This document shows, in pieces, positions 1-10,497 of a stretch of DNA of 64,000 bases. Positions within the stretch are counted from its first letter, which is position 1; the number at the start of each line of letters is the position of its first letter. The stretch comes from Anolis sagrei (taxonomy: Eukaryota; Chordata; Lepidosauria; Squamata; Anolidae), in assembly GCF_037176765.1 (NCBI RefSeq), contig NC_090022.1, positions 174,451,617 to 174,515,616 on the forward strand, written 5' to 3'. Below the pieces are notes generated by a model. The model was not told the DNA's origin. It worked only from the letters and a program-made list of their open reading frames with translations, and did not search any database. The position numbers and the translations under genes were made by a program.

Positions 1-528
1 GCTCAGCATTAACAACCTTGACTGGTAGCGGCTCTCCAGAATTTCAGGCACTGCCTCACTGCAAGCCCAGAATTAAACCAGTAATATTGGTTAATTCAGG
101 AAAGATGTAGGTGGAGGAAAGCCGGGCACACTCAGTCAGTGCTGTGAGATGAATCAAATGGATGTTGAAGCACTTAAATAGACAGAAGGGCTTCATTTTT
201 GCATGTCTTTCCTGCACAGAAAAGCTGGTTTTCGTAGGTAAATATGAAGTGACAAGTTACATTGCACATTTGAAGAGCTCATCTTATTGTGATCTCAGAT
301 TGCAAAGCGCGTCACATTATGTTCTTCACCCAATTGTATGCAAGAGAGTCTTTTTCGGAGCATGTAAAAGTCATTGAATGCAAAGTGCGGCCCATATTTT
401 GCTTATATAATTGTGACTAGGTCCTGCTCACTTTGAGAAAGAGGTGAATAGATCATTCATACCTTCATGCTTCACAACCACCAAAGCATTTTAGACAGTA
501 TTTCTATTTAAGTTATAGTTATTCCATA
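1..528. other. unassigned flank (TAFAZZIN intron 1)
   Basis: No coding exon or repeat was recognised here. Because TAFAZZIN runs leftwards from 1961, this stretch should be its first intron. The second TAFAZZIN coding exon was looked for on the minus strand and not found, so it should lie left of the window. Confidence 0.4.
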
Positions 529-859
529 GTAAAAGGTAAAGGTTTTCCCCTGACATTAAGTCCAGTCGTGACCGACTTTGGGGGGTGGTGCTCATCTCCA
601 TTTCTAAGCTGAAGAGCCAGCGTTGTCTGTAGACAACTCCAAGGTCATGTGGCCGGCATAACTGCATGGAACACCCTTACTTTCCCGCCGGAGCGGTACC
701 TATTGATCTACTGACATTTGCATGTTTTCGAACTGCTAGGTTGGCAGAAGCTGGGGCTGACAGTGGAAACTCACGCCGCTCCCGGATTCGAACCTGCGAC
801 CTTTCGGTCAACAAGCTCAGCAGCTCAGCGCTTTAACCCACTGCGCCACCGGGGGCTCC
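529..859 (-). mobile_element. Sauria-type tRNA-derived SINE
   Basis: Read on the minus strand, the element opens with a tRNA-like head. An A-box-like TGGCGCAGTGG is at 838-848 and a B-box-like GGTTCGAATC at about 785-794. The body follows (CAGCTTCTGCCAACCTAGCA, then a GGCCACATGACC segment) and the tail reads GGGGAAAACCTTTACC. This order matches the Sauria SINE family of squamates, which is mobilised by BovB-type LINE machinery. It looks close to full length. Confidence 0.85.
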
Positions 860-1030
860 TCCTATATTTTTTCAAAATTGGTGTCTATATCTGTGCATGA
901 AAAGATACACACACTCTCAGAGGGGGCTCTCAAACTATTAGCTGAATGTGCTTCCTTCTCTATTCTCATCTCTCTTTGGAGTGAACAGACCTTCAGAGAA
1001 TCTATGTGGGCTGGATTGGAGAGCCCAGTA

Positions 1031-1230
1031 AAGGGACTGTGAGAGCCGTTCAGCAGTGGAACTCTCTGCCCCGGAGTGTGGTGGAGGCTCCTTCTTTGGA
1101 AGCTTTTAAACAGAGGCTGGATGGCCATCTGTCAGGGTGCTTTGAATGCAACATTCCTGCTTCTTGGCAGGGGGTTGGACTGGATGGCCCATGAGGTCTC
1201 TTCCAACTCTTTGATTCTATGATTCTATGA
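1031..1230 (+). mobile_element. CR1 LINE 3' end
   Basis: A 5'-truncated CR1 copy. It covers the last part of ORF2 ([20 protein letters not shown]) and the 3' UTR, ending in the TTTGATTCTATGATTCTATGA-like tail of CR1. CR1 lacks poly(A) and ends in this short repeat. Confidence 0.85.
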
Positions 1231-1237
1231 GTCTGTG

Positions 1238-1560
1238 ACTCGGGGCAACTTACATGGGGCCCAAGGCAGAATACAATTAAAAACAGAGCAATAACAATTA
1301 AGACAGCATAAAACAGCGTAAAACAACATAATAGCTAGCAACAACAATAACAGCAGACTAATTTTGGAGGGTGGGGAGGAGAAAAACCAGTACGTGAACT
1401 AGTTAAAGGATAAGATGGTTTAGCAAGGTGGATAATTTATATTTATTTACATTATTTCTATCCCGCCCGTATCAGCTCAAAGGCGACTCATGGCAGCATA
1501 GGATAACAATGTATAACGGCAAAGGAAATTTCATGGAAACAGAGCAAATTAACAGGATCT
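1238..1560 (-). mobile_element. LINE 3'-end fragments (L2-like), minus
   Basis: Two degraded minus-strand LINE tails lie one after the other. The first reads in reverse as a GGGCCCCATGTAAGTTGCC-type segment, the second as a segment ending in repeated AAAT. Both resemble the 3' UTR of the L2-like LINE seen with coding sequence elsewhere in the window. Family assignment is tentative. Confidence 0.5.
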
Positions 1561-1852
1561 GTTAATATAATATAGGACATCAGATTGAATGATGCAGGTA
1601 TGAATACTGGAATGCCATTATTAATCTATACCTGCACTGTAAGAGTTTAGAAAGATGAGCTTTTTCTCCCCCAATTTCTCTGTGCCAACATATAGAAGCA
1701 TCAGGGGAAGGATCTTCTCACATGTGCAAAATGTAGTTTCTTCTTTCCAACCAGCCTCCAAAAGAGCCAAAATGCCCCCTGCCCAAGAAATCCCTTCTAG
1801 GGGGCTCTGGCTCCCATTGTAATGCACTGTAATGGGGTTTAGAGGTACTCAC

Positions 1853-1961
1853 TGGTCCAGAAGCAGCTGTAGGTGCCCACCAGTCCCATGATCAGCCTGC
1901 TCGCCAAGGTCCAGGGCAGGTATGGGGCCTGGGGAAAGGGCCATTTCACCTCGAGGGGCAT
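1853..1961 (-). CDS. TAFAZZIN: tafazzin, first coding exon
   Basis: Tafazzin is the mitochondrial phospholipid-lysophospholipid transacylase that remodels cardiolipin. Only coding exon 1 is present. On the minus strand ATG is at 1961-1959 and the exon encodes [10 protein letters not shown] followed by [20 protein letters not shown] and SCFWT. It ends at a consensus donor GTGAGTACC (1852-1844). Length (36 codons plus one base) and phase equal those of the human first coding exon, whose product starts MPLHVKWPFP and contains the same [12 protein letters not shown] membrane-associating stretch. The acyltransferase HX4D motif lies in later exons, left of the window. An upstream ATG a few bases earlier is out of frame. 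Identification rests on this short but very specific match. Confidence 0.9.
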
Positions 1962-2640
1962 TTTCCCATTACAGGCGGTCCTCTCGGGGCTCGAGCACCA
2001 GCTGTTCCTGTCAAAGAAGACACAGCGCAGTGCTTTTCAACCTGCCACTTTGATGACGACTCATGGCTCAAGTCAGTTCTCTTGGGCCAAATACCTCCCA
2101 CTGCTGAGAAATCTCTGTTCTGACTTGCAGGTGGCATCACACTCCCTCAGACTCACCTGTGCCTGAGGGCACGACAACATAAAGAAAGGGGAAGAAACAC
2201 TGTCCTACATTTATTTTATGAACCTTCTCACACACCACATAGGGTCCGAACCAGAAGGCCAAAGACCCTGAGCTTTCTTTTTTATCCCCCAAACACCAAT
2301 TTCCTTCTTTTGATTAATTCATTAGCAGCATGATGGAGAAATATACCATGATGGGAAAGAGAAGGTGGCTGAAAAATAATTGCATAAACATATAGATTGG
2401 CCAATGATATGACACACGCTATGTGGCATATAGAAACTGCAGATAATTCCACCCACAACACAAAAAGACCTATTACCAAAGCACATCAGTTGCATTGATC
2501 CACCCATGTTGCTAGAAAGAACACTGAATGAGTCAAAGGATGGCCAATACCATGGTTAGGCAACCAAGGATTGTGCTAATGGCATTAATGAAACATACAG
2601 TAAATGAACATTTGGGGTTGGTAAAATTTGGTGGACTCAC
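1962..2640. other. TAFAZZIN 5' flank / intergenic
   Basis: This should hold the 5' UTR and promoter of TAFAZZIN, reading leftwards, but no clear promoter motif or CpG cluster was recognised. The rest has no identified repeat. Confidence 0.4.
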
Positions 2641-2645
2641 TAAGC

Positions 2646-3259
2646 CAGTGTTTCTCAACCTGGGAATCGGGACCCCTGGAGGGGTCGCAAGGGGGTGTCA
2701 GAGGGGTCACCAAAGACCACCAGAAAACACAGTATTTTCTGTTGGTCATGGAGGTTCTGTGTGGGAAGTTTGGCCCAATTCAATCATTGGCAGGGTTCAG
2801 AATGCTCTTTGATTGTAGGTGAACTATAAATCCCAGCAACTACAACTCCCAAATGTCAAGGTTTATTTTCCCCAAACCCCACTAGTGTTTACATTTGGGT
2901 ATATTGAGAATTTGTGCCAAGTTTGGTCCAGATTCATCATTATTTGAGTCCACAGTGCTCTCTGGATGTAGGTGAACTACAACTCCCAAAACTCAAGGTC
3001 AATGCACACCAAGCCCTTCCAGTATTTTCTCTTGGTCATGGGAGTTCTGTGTGCCAAGTATGATTCAATTCCATCGTTGATGGAGTTCAGAATGCTCTTT
3101 GATCGTAGATGAACTATAAATCCCAGCAACTACAGGACAAAATCAACTGACAAAATGACAGTTATGAAGTAGCAATGAAACTAATTTTATGGTTGGGGTC
3201 ACCATAACATGAGGAAGCGTATTAAGGGGTCGTGGCACTAGGAAGTTTGAGAACCACTG
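2646..3259 (+). mobile_element. hAT transposon, non-autonomous (SPIN/Charlie-like)
   Basis: A 614 bp element with CAGTGTTTCTCAACCTGGG at the left end and GAGAACCACTG at the right. It is bounded by a perfect 8 bp target-site duplication, CACTAAGC (2638-2645 and 3260-3267), the hallmark of hAT. The right end carries the GTCACCATAACATGAGGAAG segment typical of SPIN/OposCharlie-like elements. The core contains about three diverged units of 140-150 bp, each with a GTAGGTGAACTA-type motif. No transposase frame is present. Confidence 0.85.
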
Positions 3260-3349
3260 CACTAAGCTATTCCCTTACCCTCAAAGTCATCACTGATATA
3301 TTTGTTCTTCTTTAGATTCACTTTGTAACAGCATGAAGTAATTTTGGGC

Positions 3350-3389
3350 TTAGTCTCATGTTAGCTGCCCCGAGTCCCCTCTAATAAAG

Positions 3390-3421
<32 letters not shown>

Positions 3422-3434
3422 CATTATTATTATC
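3350..3434 (+). mobile_element. LINE 3' tail with (TTA)n
   Basis: A short LINE-tail motif (GCCCCGAGTCCCCTCTAATAAA) runs into a (TTA)n/(ATT)n microsatellite at about 3392-3434. Confidence 0.55.
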
Positions 3435-3831
3435 AACCTGGCAAAATGGCACTACCTGAAAGAATCCCACACCTTGTGTGACTGTGGAGCAGAATAGACA
3501 ACTCCACATCTGTATGCTTGTCCACTATGCCCTGCCTCATGTACAGAGGAAGAATTGGTGGAGGCTACAGACAGTGCTGTTGCTGTTGCCCGTTTTTGGT
3601 CAAAAGATATTTACCCACCTGCGCTCCTTCTGTTTTTATCAGTTTTATACTAATTTATGCAGTGCTTTTGATACAAAATAGTAATTATTATAAAAAATAA
3701 TAATTAATTATATCATCAGTTGGAAGGCCTCCTGCCCCCTCCCCGGCACCAACTGCTGCTCTAACCAGAGTGAAGAGAAAGGTGGCTACAGTTGAAGACA
3801 GTTCCATCGTGTCTCCTGTGCTTTACTAATA

Positions 3832-3933
3832 TTGTTGTTGTTCATTCGTTCAGTCGTCTCCGACTCTTCGCGACCTCATGGACCAGCCCACACCAGAGCT
3901 CCCTGTCGGCCGTCACCACCCCCAGCTCCTTCA
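3832..3933 (-). mobile_element. RTE-BovB LINE 3' tail
   Basis: About 100 bp of the BovB 3' end, sense on the minus strand. It begins at TTGTTGTTGTTCATTCGTTC and continues through GACCTCATGGACCAGCCC. It is identical in layout to the tail of the long BovB copy at 18798. Confidence 0.8.
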
Positions 3934-3966
3934 ATATACTAATATATTTACTAATTTACTAATATA

Positions 3967-4566
3967 CGAGGAGTATTTTTAAAGTATGGTCCGTTTTGTT
4001 GTAGACACTAGTAGTTTGCGCACATACCGCAACAAGCGCATGCGTCGTGTACCAGCATGCCTCGGGAACAACTGTGCTCAGTTTCCGCTCTGTAGCTAAC
4101 CTGTACGGTTCTGTTCTGTGCTTTAAAAATGTTTGAGACTATCAACTCACCCTCCGCATGTGAGGTTCGCTCAGTGATACGGTTTTTGTCAGCAAGGAAC
4201 CTGCCTGCTGCAGAAATTCATCGACAGATTTGTGAAGTGTGCGGTGATACTGTTATGAGTGAAAGCAAAGTGCGTAAGTGGGTACGACAATTCAAAGATG
4301 GCCATGACAACGTCCATGATGAGGACCACTCTGGTCGCCCTTCTTTGATTACAGTGAACTCTTGGTTATCGGAGCAGGCGACAAGTTTTTATAAAGAGGG
4401 TATTTTAAAATTGGTTCAGAGGTATGATTAGTGTTTGAACAAACTTGGCAACTATGTCGAAAAATAGAGTGAAGTATGTACTTTCTGAAAATAAATTCAC
4501 TTTTTTGAAATAAACTTTCGTTGTGTACTTATGTTCAAACGGACCTTACTTAAAAAATACCCCTCG
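3967..4566 (+). mobile_element. mariner transposon, internally deleted
   Basis: A 600 bp Tc1/mariner-type element. Its terminal inverted repeats read CGAGGAGTATTTTTAAAG on the left and, reversed, CGAGGGGTATTTTTTAAGTA on the right, with TA before the left end. An open frame from 4129 encodes the N-terminal helix-turn-helix of a mariner transposase (CEVRSVIRFLSARNLPAAEI, then ESKVRKWVRQFKDG and the HSGRPS linker). It then jumps to a C-terminal piece (SFYKEGILKLVQRYD). The catalytic DDD/E core has been lost by internal deletion, so it is non-autonomous. Confidence 0.8.
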
Positions 4567-5111
4567 TGTGTGTGTGTGTGTATAATATTATAATGTAATA
4601 CAATATAATACTACAATATTAAAATTTTATATTTTATATTACATGTAATATTACTAATAATATTACAATATAATGGTGTAGTACAACATATTAATATATA
4701 ATACTGATATTGTACTATGCTAATAATTTAAGATACTGTATGTATATATATCTTATAAGCTGCTCTGAGTCCCCTTCGGGGTGAGAAGGGCGGCACATAA
4801 TTGTCGTAAATAAATAAATACTGGTTCTCAGGTATTTGGGGATGATACATGTGTATGTATGTGCATTAAATTCATCTTACAGCTACCCAATGAATATCCC
4901 AGGATTTTTAAAGACAGGGAACACTCAAAGATGATTTGCTATGACATTCCTTTGAAATATAGCCTTGTTAAAATAATTTCTGATTTATGGCAATCCAAAG
5001 ATAAACATCACGGAATTTTCTTGGAAAGATTTGTTCACGGGGAGGTTATAATATAATTATTATATTATATTATATTATTATATTATTAATATTATTTGGT
5101 TATATAAATTT

Positions 5112-5243
5112 ATCTCTCTCTGAGAATATGTCACTTTTCCAAGGTCACCTAGTGGATTTCCATGGCTGAACAGGGATTTGAATCACCATCTCCAGAGTCA
5201 TAATCCAGCACTCAAACCACTACATCATGCTATCTTTCAAGTG
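5112..5243 (-). mobile_element. old tRNA-derived SINE, minus
   Basis: The text AAGGTCACCTAGTGGATTTC ... GGGATTTGAATCACC ... CACTCAAACCACTACATCATG is the reverse complement of a tRNA-headed SINE: the GGGATTTGAA stretch is a degraded B box. Family not determined. Confidence 0.5.
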
Positions 5244-5254
5244 AAATATAGATT

Positions 5255-5787
5255 GTTGTTGTTGTTCATTTGTTCAGTCGTCTCCGACTCTTCGTGACCT
5301 CATGGACCAGCCCACGCCAGAGCTCCCTGTCGGCCGTCACCACCCCCAACTCCTTCAAGGTCAGTCCAGTCACTTCAAGGATGCCGTCCATCCATCTTGC
5401 CCTTGGTCGGCCCCTCTTCCTTTTGCCTTCCACTTTCCCCAGCATAATTGTCTTCTCTAGGCTTTGCTGTCTTCCTCATGATGTGACCAAAGTACTTCAA
5501 CTTTGTCTCTAGTATCCTTCCCTCCAGTGAGCAGTCGGGCTTTATTTCCTGGAGGATGGACTGGTTGGATCTTCTCGCAGTCCAAGGCACTCTCAGCACT
5601 TTCCTCCAGCACCACAGCTCAAAAGCATCGATCTTCCTTCGCTCAGCCTTCCCTAAGGTCCAGCTCTCACATCCGTAGGTGACTACAGGGAATACCATGG
5701 CTTTGACTAGGCGGATCTTTGTTGCCAGTCTGATGTCTCTACTCTTTACTATTTTATCGAGACTGGACATTGCTCTCCTCCCAAGAA
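5255..5787 (-). mobile_element. RTE-BovB LINE, 5'-truncated
   Basis: A 533 bp BovB 3' segment, sense on the minus strand, flanked by a perfect 12 bp target-site duplication GAAATATAGATT (5243-5254 and 5788-5799). It encodes the C-terminal ORF2 region (MSSLDKIVKSRDIRLATKIR, then FPVVTYGCESWTLGKAERRK, then the RVPWTARRSNQSIL block). A frame change near the end separates the last residues from the canonical C-terminus. Confidence 0.9.
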
Positions 5788-5897
5788 GAAATATAGATTA
5801 CAGCCCCAATATTCCTTGACAGTCCTTCATCCATGTACTAACCAAGTTGTTTCTGCTTCACTTACAAGACTGTATAGGATCTGGTGTCTTTAGGCCT

Positions 5898-6200
5898 TTT
5901 TATTTTATTTTTATTTATTTAGAAGTTTTATATACCGGTCTTCTCACCTCCGAGGAGGGACTCAGGCCGGTTCACAACATGTGTTCATATACAGTAATAT
6001 ACAAAACAGCACAATGCATCATCATTATACAGGGTTAGTCAAAATGCATAGGCCAATAAGCCATTCAATTGAATGGCTTATTGGCCTATGCATTTTGACT
6101 AACCCTGTACATTAAAATATAAGTACAACATAGTACAATAAAAACATCATCATCACATTTTGGGATGGAAACAGATCCTTGCGGTCTCTCCCTTCCTGCC
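5898..6200 (-). mobile_element. LINE 3' end (L2-like), minus
   Basis: Begins with a (TTTAT)n stretch, the reversed A-rich tail, then CCTCCGAGGAGGGACTCAGG, a variant of the 3' hairpin of the L2-like LINEs here. A palindromic element is inserted in it at 6028-6109. Confidence 0.5.
6028..6109. mobile_element. perfect 82 bp palindromic MITE (mariner-type ends)
   Basis: An uninterrupted inverted repeat centred at 6068/6069. It begins TACAGGGTTAGTCAAAATGC and ends with the exact reverse complement. The outermost TA pairs fit a TA target duplication. CAGGGTTAGTCAAAA resembles mariner-family terminal repeats, so this is a minimal two-TIR element with no interior. Confidence 0.7.
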
Positions 6201-7140
6201 CGATCCAACATCTCACCTGAACATCAATGGATCCCTAACCTTGTAGATAAAGACCAAGCAATAAATTGACAGCTGCCAAAATAATACTATGTTCTATGTT
6301 CCCTCTTCCACATCGAGCAAGTAGGCAAATCTTTAAAGGAGCAAAGGAAAAGCTAAGGAGCAGCTTGCTCAGAAAGGATTAATACAGGCCAAACGTAGTG
6401 GTATTGCCACCGTTTTTTTGCCTTGGTTCAGTGCTTACAGCTGACCACAGCATAGTACATTCAGTTCTAGGAGACGGTTGGAGGTAGTTGGAGGACAACA
6501 GAAATTCAGAATCAACTGCTTCTCTACACAAAAGATTTATCTGAGGATTGAAACTGGACGTTTTCCAACAGTGCCGTTTAAAGTGCTCATTCTCCATGCC
6601 AAGCCACCCTGGGAGTGAGGAGACAACAGGGACATGCTATGACCACAGGGTTTAGTACACTACCAACCCCAGGCCCATAGGTACCCGCAATACCCACCTG
6701 TCGTTCTGCTGCTTGTTACTTTGCTTGGTACTTTTAACAACCAACCAAGTCTGTATTTCTAGCTAATCCTGAAATGCCACCCCATTCTATATAAAGGTGT
6801 CCTTGTGTTCAGCAGGTCAATATTTCCACCCCCTTTGCAGACTCATGCAACATTCCCAGCATTCCTTCCCCAGATTCCCATTCTGCCCCGCCATACATGA
6901 GGAAGGAGGTTGAGCAAATAGGACTTGGATAAGAATCAGCTCCACCTTCCTCTCCGTAGTTACAGCAAGGTTAAAAAGAAACATAGAGGCTTAAAGCTGG
7001 CACCCAGCCCTACTGGCCTCCATGTACAGAGGGCCCTCTACATTTATGTTTTTGACTTTTGCATATTTGATAATTCACTCATTTGATTTTAATTTTTTTT
7101 ATTTCTATCAATCTCTAAATCCTCCAGTGTGATTCTACGA
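6200..7140. other. unassigned intergenic sequence
   Basis: No gene, RNA or recognisable repeat was identified in this stretch; the short open frames look random. Confidence 0.4.
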
Positions 7141-7399
7141 TCAACTTCCTCCAATCATGCCAGAGGACCTAGAGATTTCTAGAGAGCACTGCTTCGTAAA
7201 CTGTGGATCCTGGCCCCAAACCTTGGCACAATGTTGGGGTGACGAAAAATTTAGCAACAGTAAAAGGTTTCTGAATGCTAACCATTTACATGAATCTGTT
7301 AGCAACAATGTACAGTATTTACAGTGGACTTTGCAAAAGATGCTAAAAAGGAAATCACCCTGTTTAGGAAGCCTTACAAATGCTGATTTGTTATCAGTT

Positions 7400-7401
<2 letters not shown>

Positions 7402-7432
<31 letters not shown>

Positions 7433-7980
7433 TCACAAGTACTACCTGCCAGCAGTAAAGAATTGGTGGGATCATAAACCAGCAAAGGTCGTGGAAAATG
7501 AACATGCAAAAATACTGTGGGACTTCCGAATCCAGACTGACAAAGTTTTGGAACACCATACAACAGACATCACGATTGTGGAAAAGAAAAAAGTTTGGAT
7601 TACTGATGTCGCCATACTGGGTGACAGTCGCATTGAGGAAAAACAACAGGAAAAACTCAGCCGCTATCAAGACCTCAAAATTGAACTGCAAAGGCTCTGG
7701 CATAAACCAGAACAGGTGGTCCCAGTGGTCATTGGTGCACTGGGTGCCGTGTCAAAAGATCTCAGCTGGCATTTGGAAACAATAAACATTGACAAAATCA
7801 CGATCTGTCAACTGCAAAAGGTCACCTTACTTGGATTTGTGTGCATCATTAGAAAATACATCACAGTCCTAGATGCTTGGGAAGTGTTCAACTTATGATT
7901 TTGTGATACGAAATCCAGCATTTAGATCTCGTTTGCTGTGACATACTGTGCTTTTGTGTCAATAATAATAATAATAATAA
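7402..7980 (+). mobile_element. R4/Dong-type LINE, 3' part, in (AAT)n
   Basis: The fragment lies between (AAT)n at 7402-7431 and (AAT)n at about 7961-7980. It encodes the end of an ORF with a restriction-like endonuclease: KNWWDHKPAKVVENEHAKIL, then DVAILGDSRIEEKQQEKLSR, then PVVIGALGAVSKDLSWHL. The Pro-Asp of the PD...D nuclease motif is replaced by Thr-Asp here (HHTTDITIVEK), and the downstream Asp (TDVAI) is kept. R4-clade Dong elements are known to insert into TAA repeats, which agrees with both flanks. Confidence 0.75.
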
Positions 7981-8205
7981 TTTTAACCCACCCTCTCTTC
8001 ACTGAGGGACTCAGGGCGGTTTCCAAAGGCAAAATGACAAACATTCAATGTAGTCTACAATAATAAAATAGAAATAAAACAAAAACAAACAGTTAACAAT
8101 GGTTAGAAATCCAATAAAATCACCTAGGCTAAGACATGTAGTCAATTGACCTCACAAATACAACAACAGGCTGATAAAATATATATAAACTATATAAATA
8201 TACAA
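7979..8205 (-). mobile_element. LINE 3' end (L2-like), minus
   Basis: A TTTTAACCCACCCTCTCTTC start followed by GAGGGACTCAGGGCGGTTT is the reversed 3' tail of a LINE of the L2-like type. The body fades out by about 8205. Confidence 0.45.
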
Positions 8206-8572
8206 ATATAAAAGCTTGCTTGGTTCTTATGCCTGTTTTATATAGCTACATACCTGGAGTTGCATACAATTCCTCAGGTGGAAAGGGGTCTTGAGTGGAT
8301 AAAGTGTAAGAAGCCCTGATATAGAGAACACTTTGGGATCTCTAGGTCCTCCAATGTGATTTAATGATGAGCTTCCAGCAGAAGTTGCCACCGAGTTGTG
8401 CTGGAAGGCTTAGAAAACCCTAGACAAGTGTTTTCTTGGGTAAACGAAAGGGGGATTTTTTTATTTGCAGTGTTCCACTTTTACAGGGGACCTTAATTCC
8501 AACAAATGTGGAGGGTTGACTGTACCAATCTCTCTACCAGCAAGCTACTCCTCAAGCCATCTAGTCCTCTGA

Positions 8573-8727
8573 TTCATAGAATCATAGAATAACAGAAGTG
8601 GAAGAGGTCACATGGGCCATCTAGTTCAACCCCCTGCCATGCAGGAAAAGCACAATCAAAGCACCTCTGATAGATGGCCATCTAGCTTCTGTTTAAAAAC
8701 GTCCACCACACTCTGAGGCAGAGAGCC
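8573..8727 (-). mobile_element. CR1 LINE 3' end, minus
   Basis: Reversed CR1 tail (TCATAGAATCATAGAA) followed by the reversed CR1 3' UTR and the last codons of ORF2. It abuts a plus-strand CR1 at 8728. Confidence 0.75.
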
Positions 8728-9128
8728 CTATGAGGAGCGGCTTAAGGAGCTGGGCATGTTTAGCCTGAAGAAGAGAAGACTGAGAGGAGACATGATAGCT
8801 GTGTATACATATGTGAGAGGAAGTCACAGGGAGGAGGGAGCAAGCTTGTTTTCTGCTTCCCTGGAGACTAGGACGCGGAACAATGGCTCCAAACTACAAG
8901 AAAGGAGATTCCACCTGAACATGAGGAAGAACTTCCTGACTGTGAGAGCCGTTCAGCAGTGGAACTCTCTGCCCCGGAGTGTGGTGGAGGCTCCTTCTTT
9001 GGAAGCTTTTAAACAGAGGCTGGTTGGCCGTCTGTCAGGGGTGATTTGAATGCAATATTCCTGCTTCTTGGCAGGGGGTTGGACTGAATGGCCCATGAGG
9101 TCTCTTCCAACTCTATGGTTCTATGAGA
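8728..9128 (+). mobile_element. CR1 LINE 3' end, plus
   Basis: Encodes the CR1 ORF2 C-terminus from [20 protein letters not shown]-like text through [20 protein letters not shown] and ends in the CR1 3' UTR near TCTATGGTTCTATGA. Truncated at its 5' end. Confidence 0.85.
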
Positions 9129-9129
9129 G

Positions 9130-10010
9130 TTTCATTGTTGAATAGCTCGTACAGTCAGGAAGTTCTTCCCAATGTTCAGGTGGAATCTCCTTTCCTGTAA
9201 TTTGAATCCATTGCTCCCAGTCCTAGCTTCCAGGGCAGAAGAAAACAAACCTGGTCCCTCTTCCTTATGACATCCTTTCACATATCTATACATGGCTATA
9301 ATGTCTCCTCTCAACCTTCTCTTCTGCAGGCTAAAGAGATCCAGGTCTTTAAGCTGCTCCTCATAGGGATTCATGGACTCCATACCTTTAATCAATTTAG
9401 TCACCCTCCTCTGGACAACTTCCAGCTTATCAATATCTCTTTTAAACTGTGGTGCCCAGAATTGGACACGGTATTCCAGGTGAGGTCTGGCCAAAGCAAA
9501 ATACAAAGGCACCATGACTTCCCTCGATCTAGACCAAGGGTCCTCAAACTATGGCTCGGGGGCTGGATACGGCCCTCCAAGGTCATCTATGCGGCCCTCA
9601 CTCAAGGTCAACCTAAGTCTGAAATTACTTGAAAGCAGACAGCAACAACAACAATTTCAAAACCAGGTCCACACTTCCCATTGAAATACTATTAAGTTTA
9701 TATTTGTTTAAATTGTCCTTTATTTTAATTATTGCATTGTTTTCAAGTGTTTCTTGCACTACAAATAAGATATGTGCGGTGTGCATAGGAATTTATTCAT
9801 TTTTTTCCCAAATTATAATCCGGCCCTCCAGCAGTTTGGGGGACTGTGACCTGGCCCTCTGTTTAAAAAGTTTGAGGACCTATTCTGTATCTTTGCATTC
9901 AATTTTTTCTACTTAAGTGGAATACCTTGCATTTCTCCTTGTTGAAATTCATTTTGTTAGTTTTGGCCCATCTTTCTAATCTGTTAAGGTCATTTTGAAT
10001 TCTGATCCTG
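9130..10010 (-). mobile_element. CR1 LINE, minus, split by a hAT
   Basis: The minus-strand frame to 9515 encodes the CR1 C-terminal block ([20 protein letters not shown], then [20 protein letters not shown]). CR1-like sequence resumes at about 9890-10010, after an inserted hAT-type element at 9536-9890. Confidence 0.7.
9536..9890. mobile_element. small hAT-like element inside CR1
   Basis: Short inverted ends GGTCCTCAAACT (left) and AGTTTGAGGACC (right) enclose about 340 bp without a coding frame. These ends are of hAT/Charlie type. No clean 8 bp duplication was seen, so the limits are approximate. Confidence 0.55.
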
Positions 10011-10012
10011 TC

Positions 10013-10147
10013 CTTCTCAACCTGTGGATCCCCAGGTGTTTTGATCTACAACTCCTGGAAACACCAGCCAGTTTACCAGCTGTTAGGATTTCTGGGAATT
10101 GAAGGCCAAATCATCTGGGGAACTACAGATTGAGAACCACTGCTCTA
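10013..10147. mobile_element. small hAT-like MITE
   Basis: Starts CTTCTCAACCTGTGGATCCC and ends TTGAGAACCACTG: matching inverted ends of a 135 bp non-autonomous hAT-like element. Confidence 0.5.
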
Positions 10148-10497
10148 GAGTATTAGCTATCATTCTCCCAACATCTAGTCTCCTGGTGTCCTGCATTTCA
10201 AATCCAAGAAGCCTCACCTGTTGTGGCTAGAAAGGAATGATTCTGGGACATGAAGTCAAAACACCTGGAAGGCCAGAGTTTGGAAAATCCTGGTCTGTTC
10301 CAAATGTCACTCATTTCTTCCTGATTTGATCTTAAGTAAAAGTCTTAAGTCTTAAGTAAAGTCTTAAGTAAAAGATCTTAAGGAATGCATTATTCTGCTG
10401 GGCTGTGACTCCGGAGATTAGGGCCCTACCTACACTGACCTTTTAAATAAGTTTGAAACTAGCTAGTTTTAAACTGTGGTGGCCATAATGCCCTCCC

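Larger units (their letters stand above)
3700..4815 (+). mobile_element. L2-like LINE 3' region, interrupted
   Basis: The left part (about 3700-3831) and the tail (4740-4830, CTGAGTCCCCTTCGGGGTGA then AAATAAATAAAT) match a second copy at about 60890-61275. The stretch between is interrupted by a BovB tail (3832-3933) and a mariner (3967-4566), so this LINE fragment is older than both. No coding sequence survives. Confidence 0.5.

Noticed and set aside
785-860. tRNA gene suggested by the A and B boxes
   Set aside because: It is the head of a Sauria SINE with a long non-tRNA body; no intact cloverleaf.
1006-1194. Small plus-strand frame with [17 protein letters not shown]
   Set aside because: CR1 ORF2 C-terminus, not a host gene; the same text recurs several times in the window.
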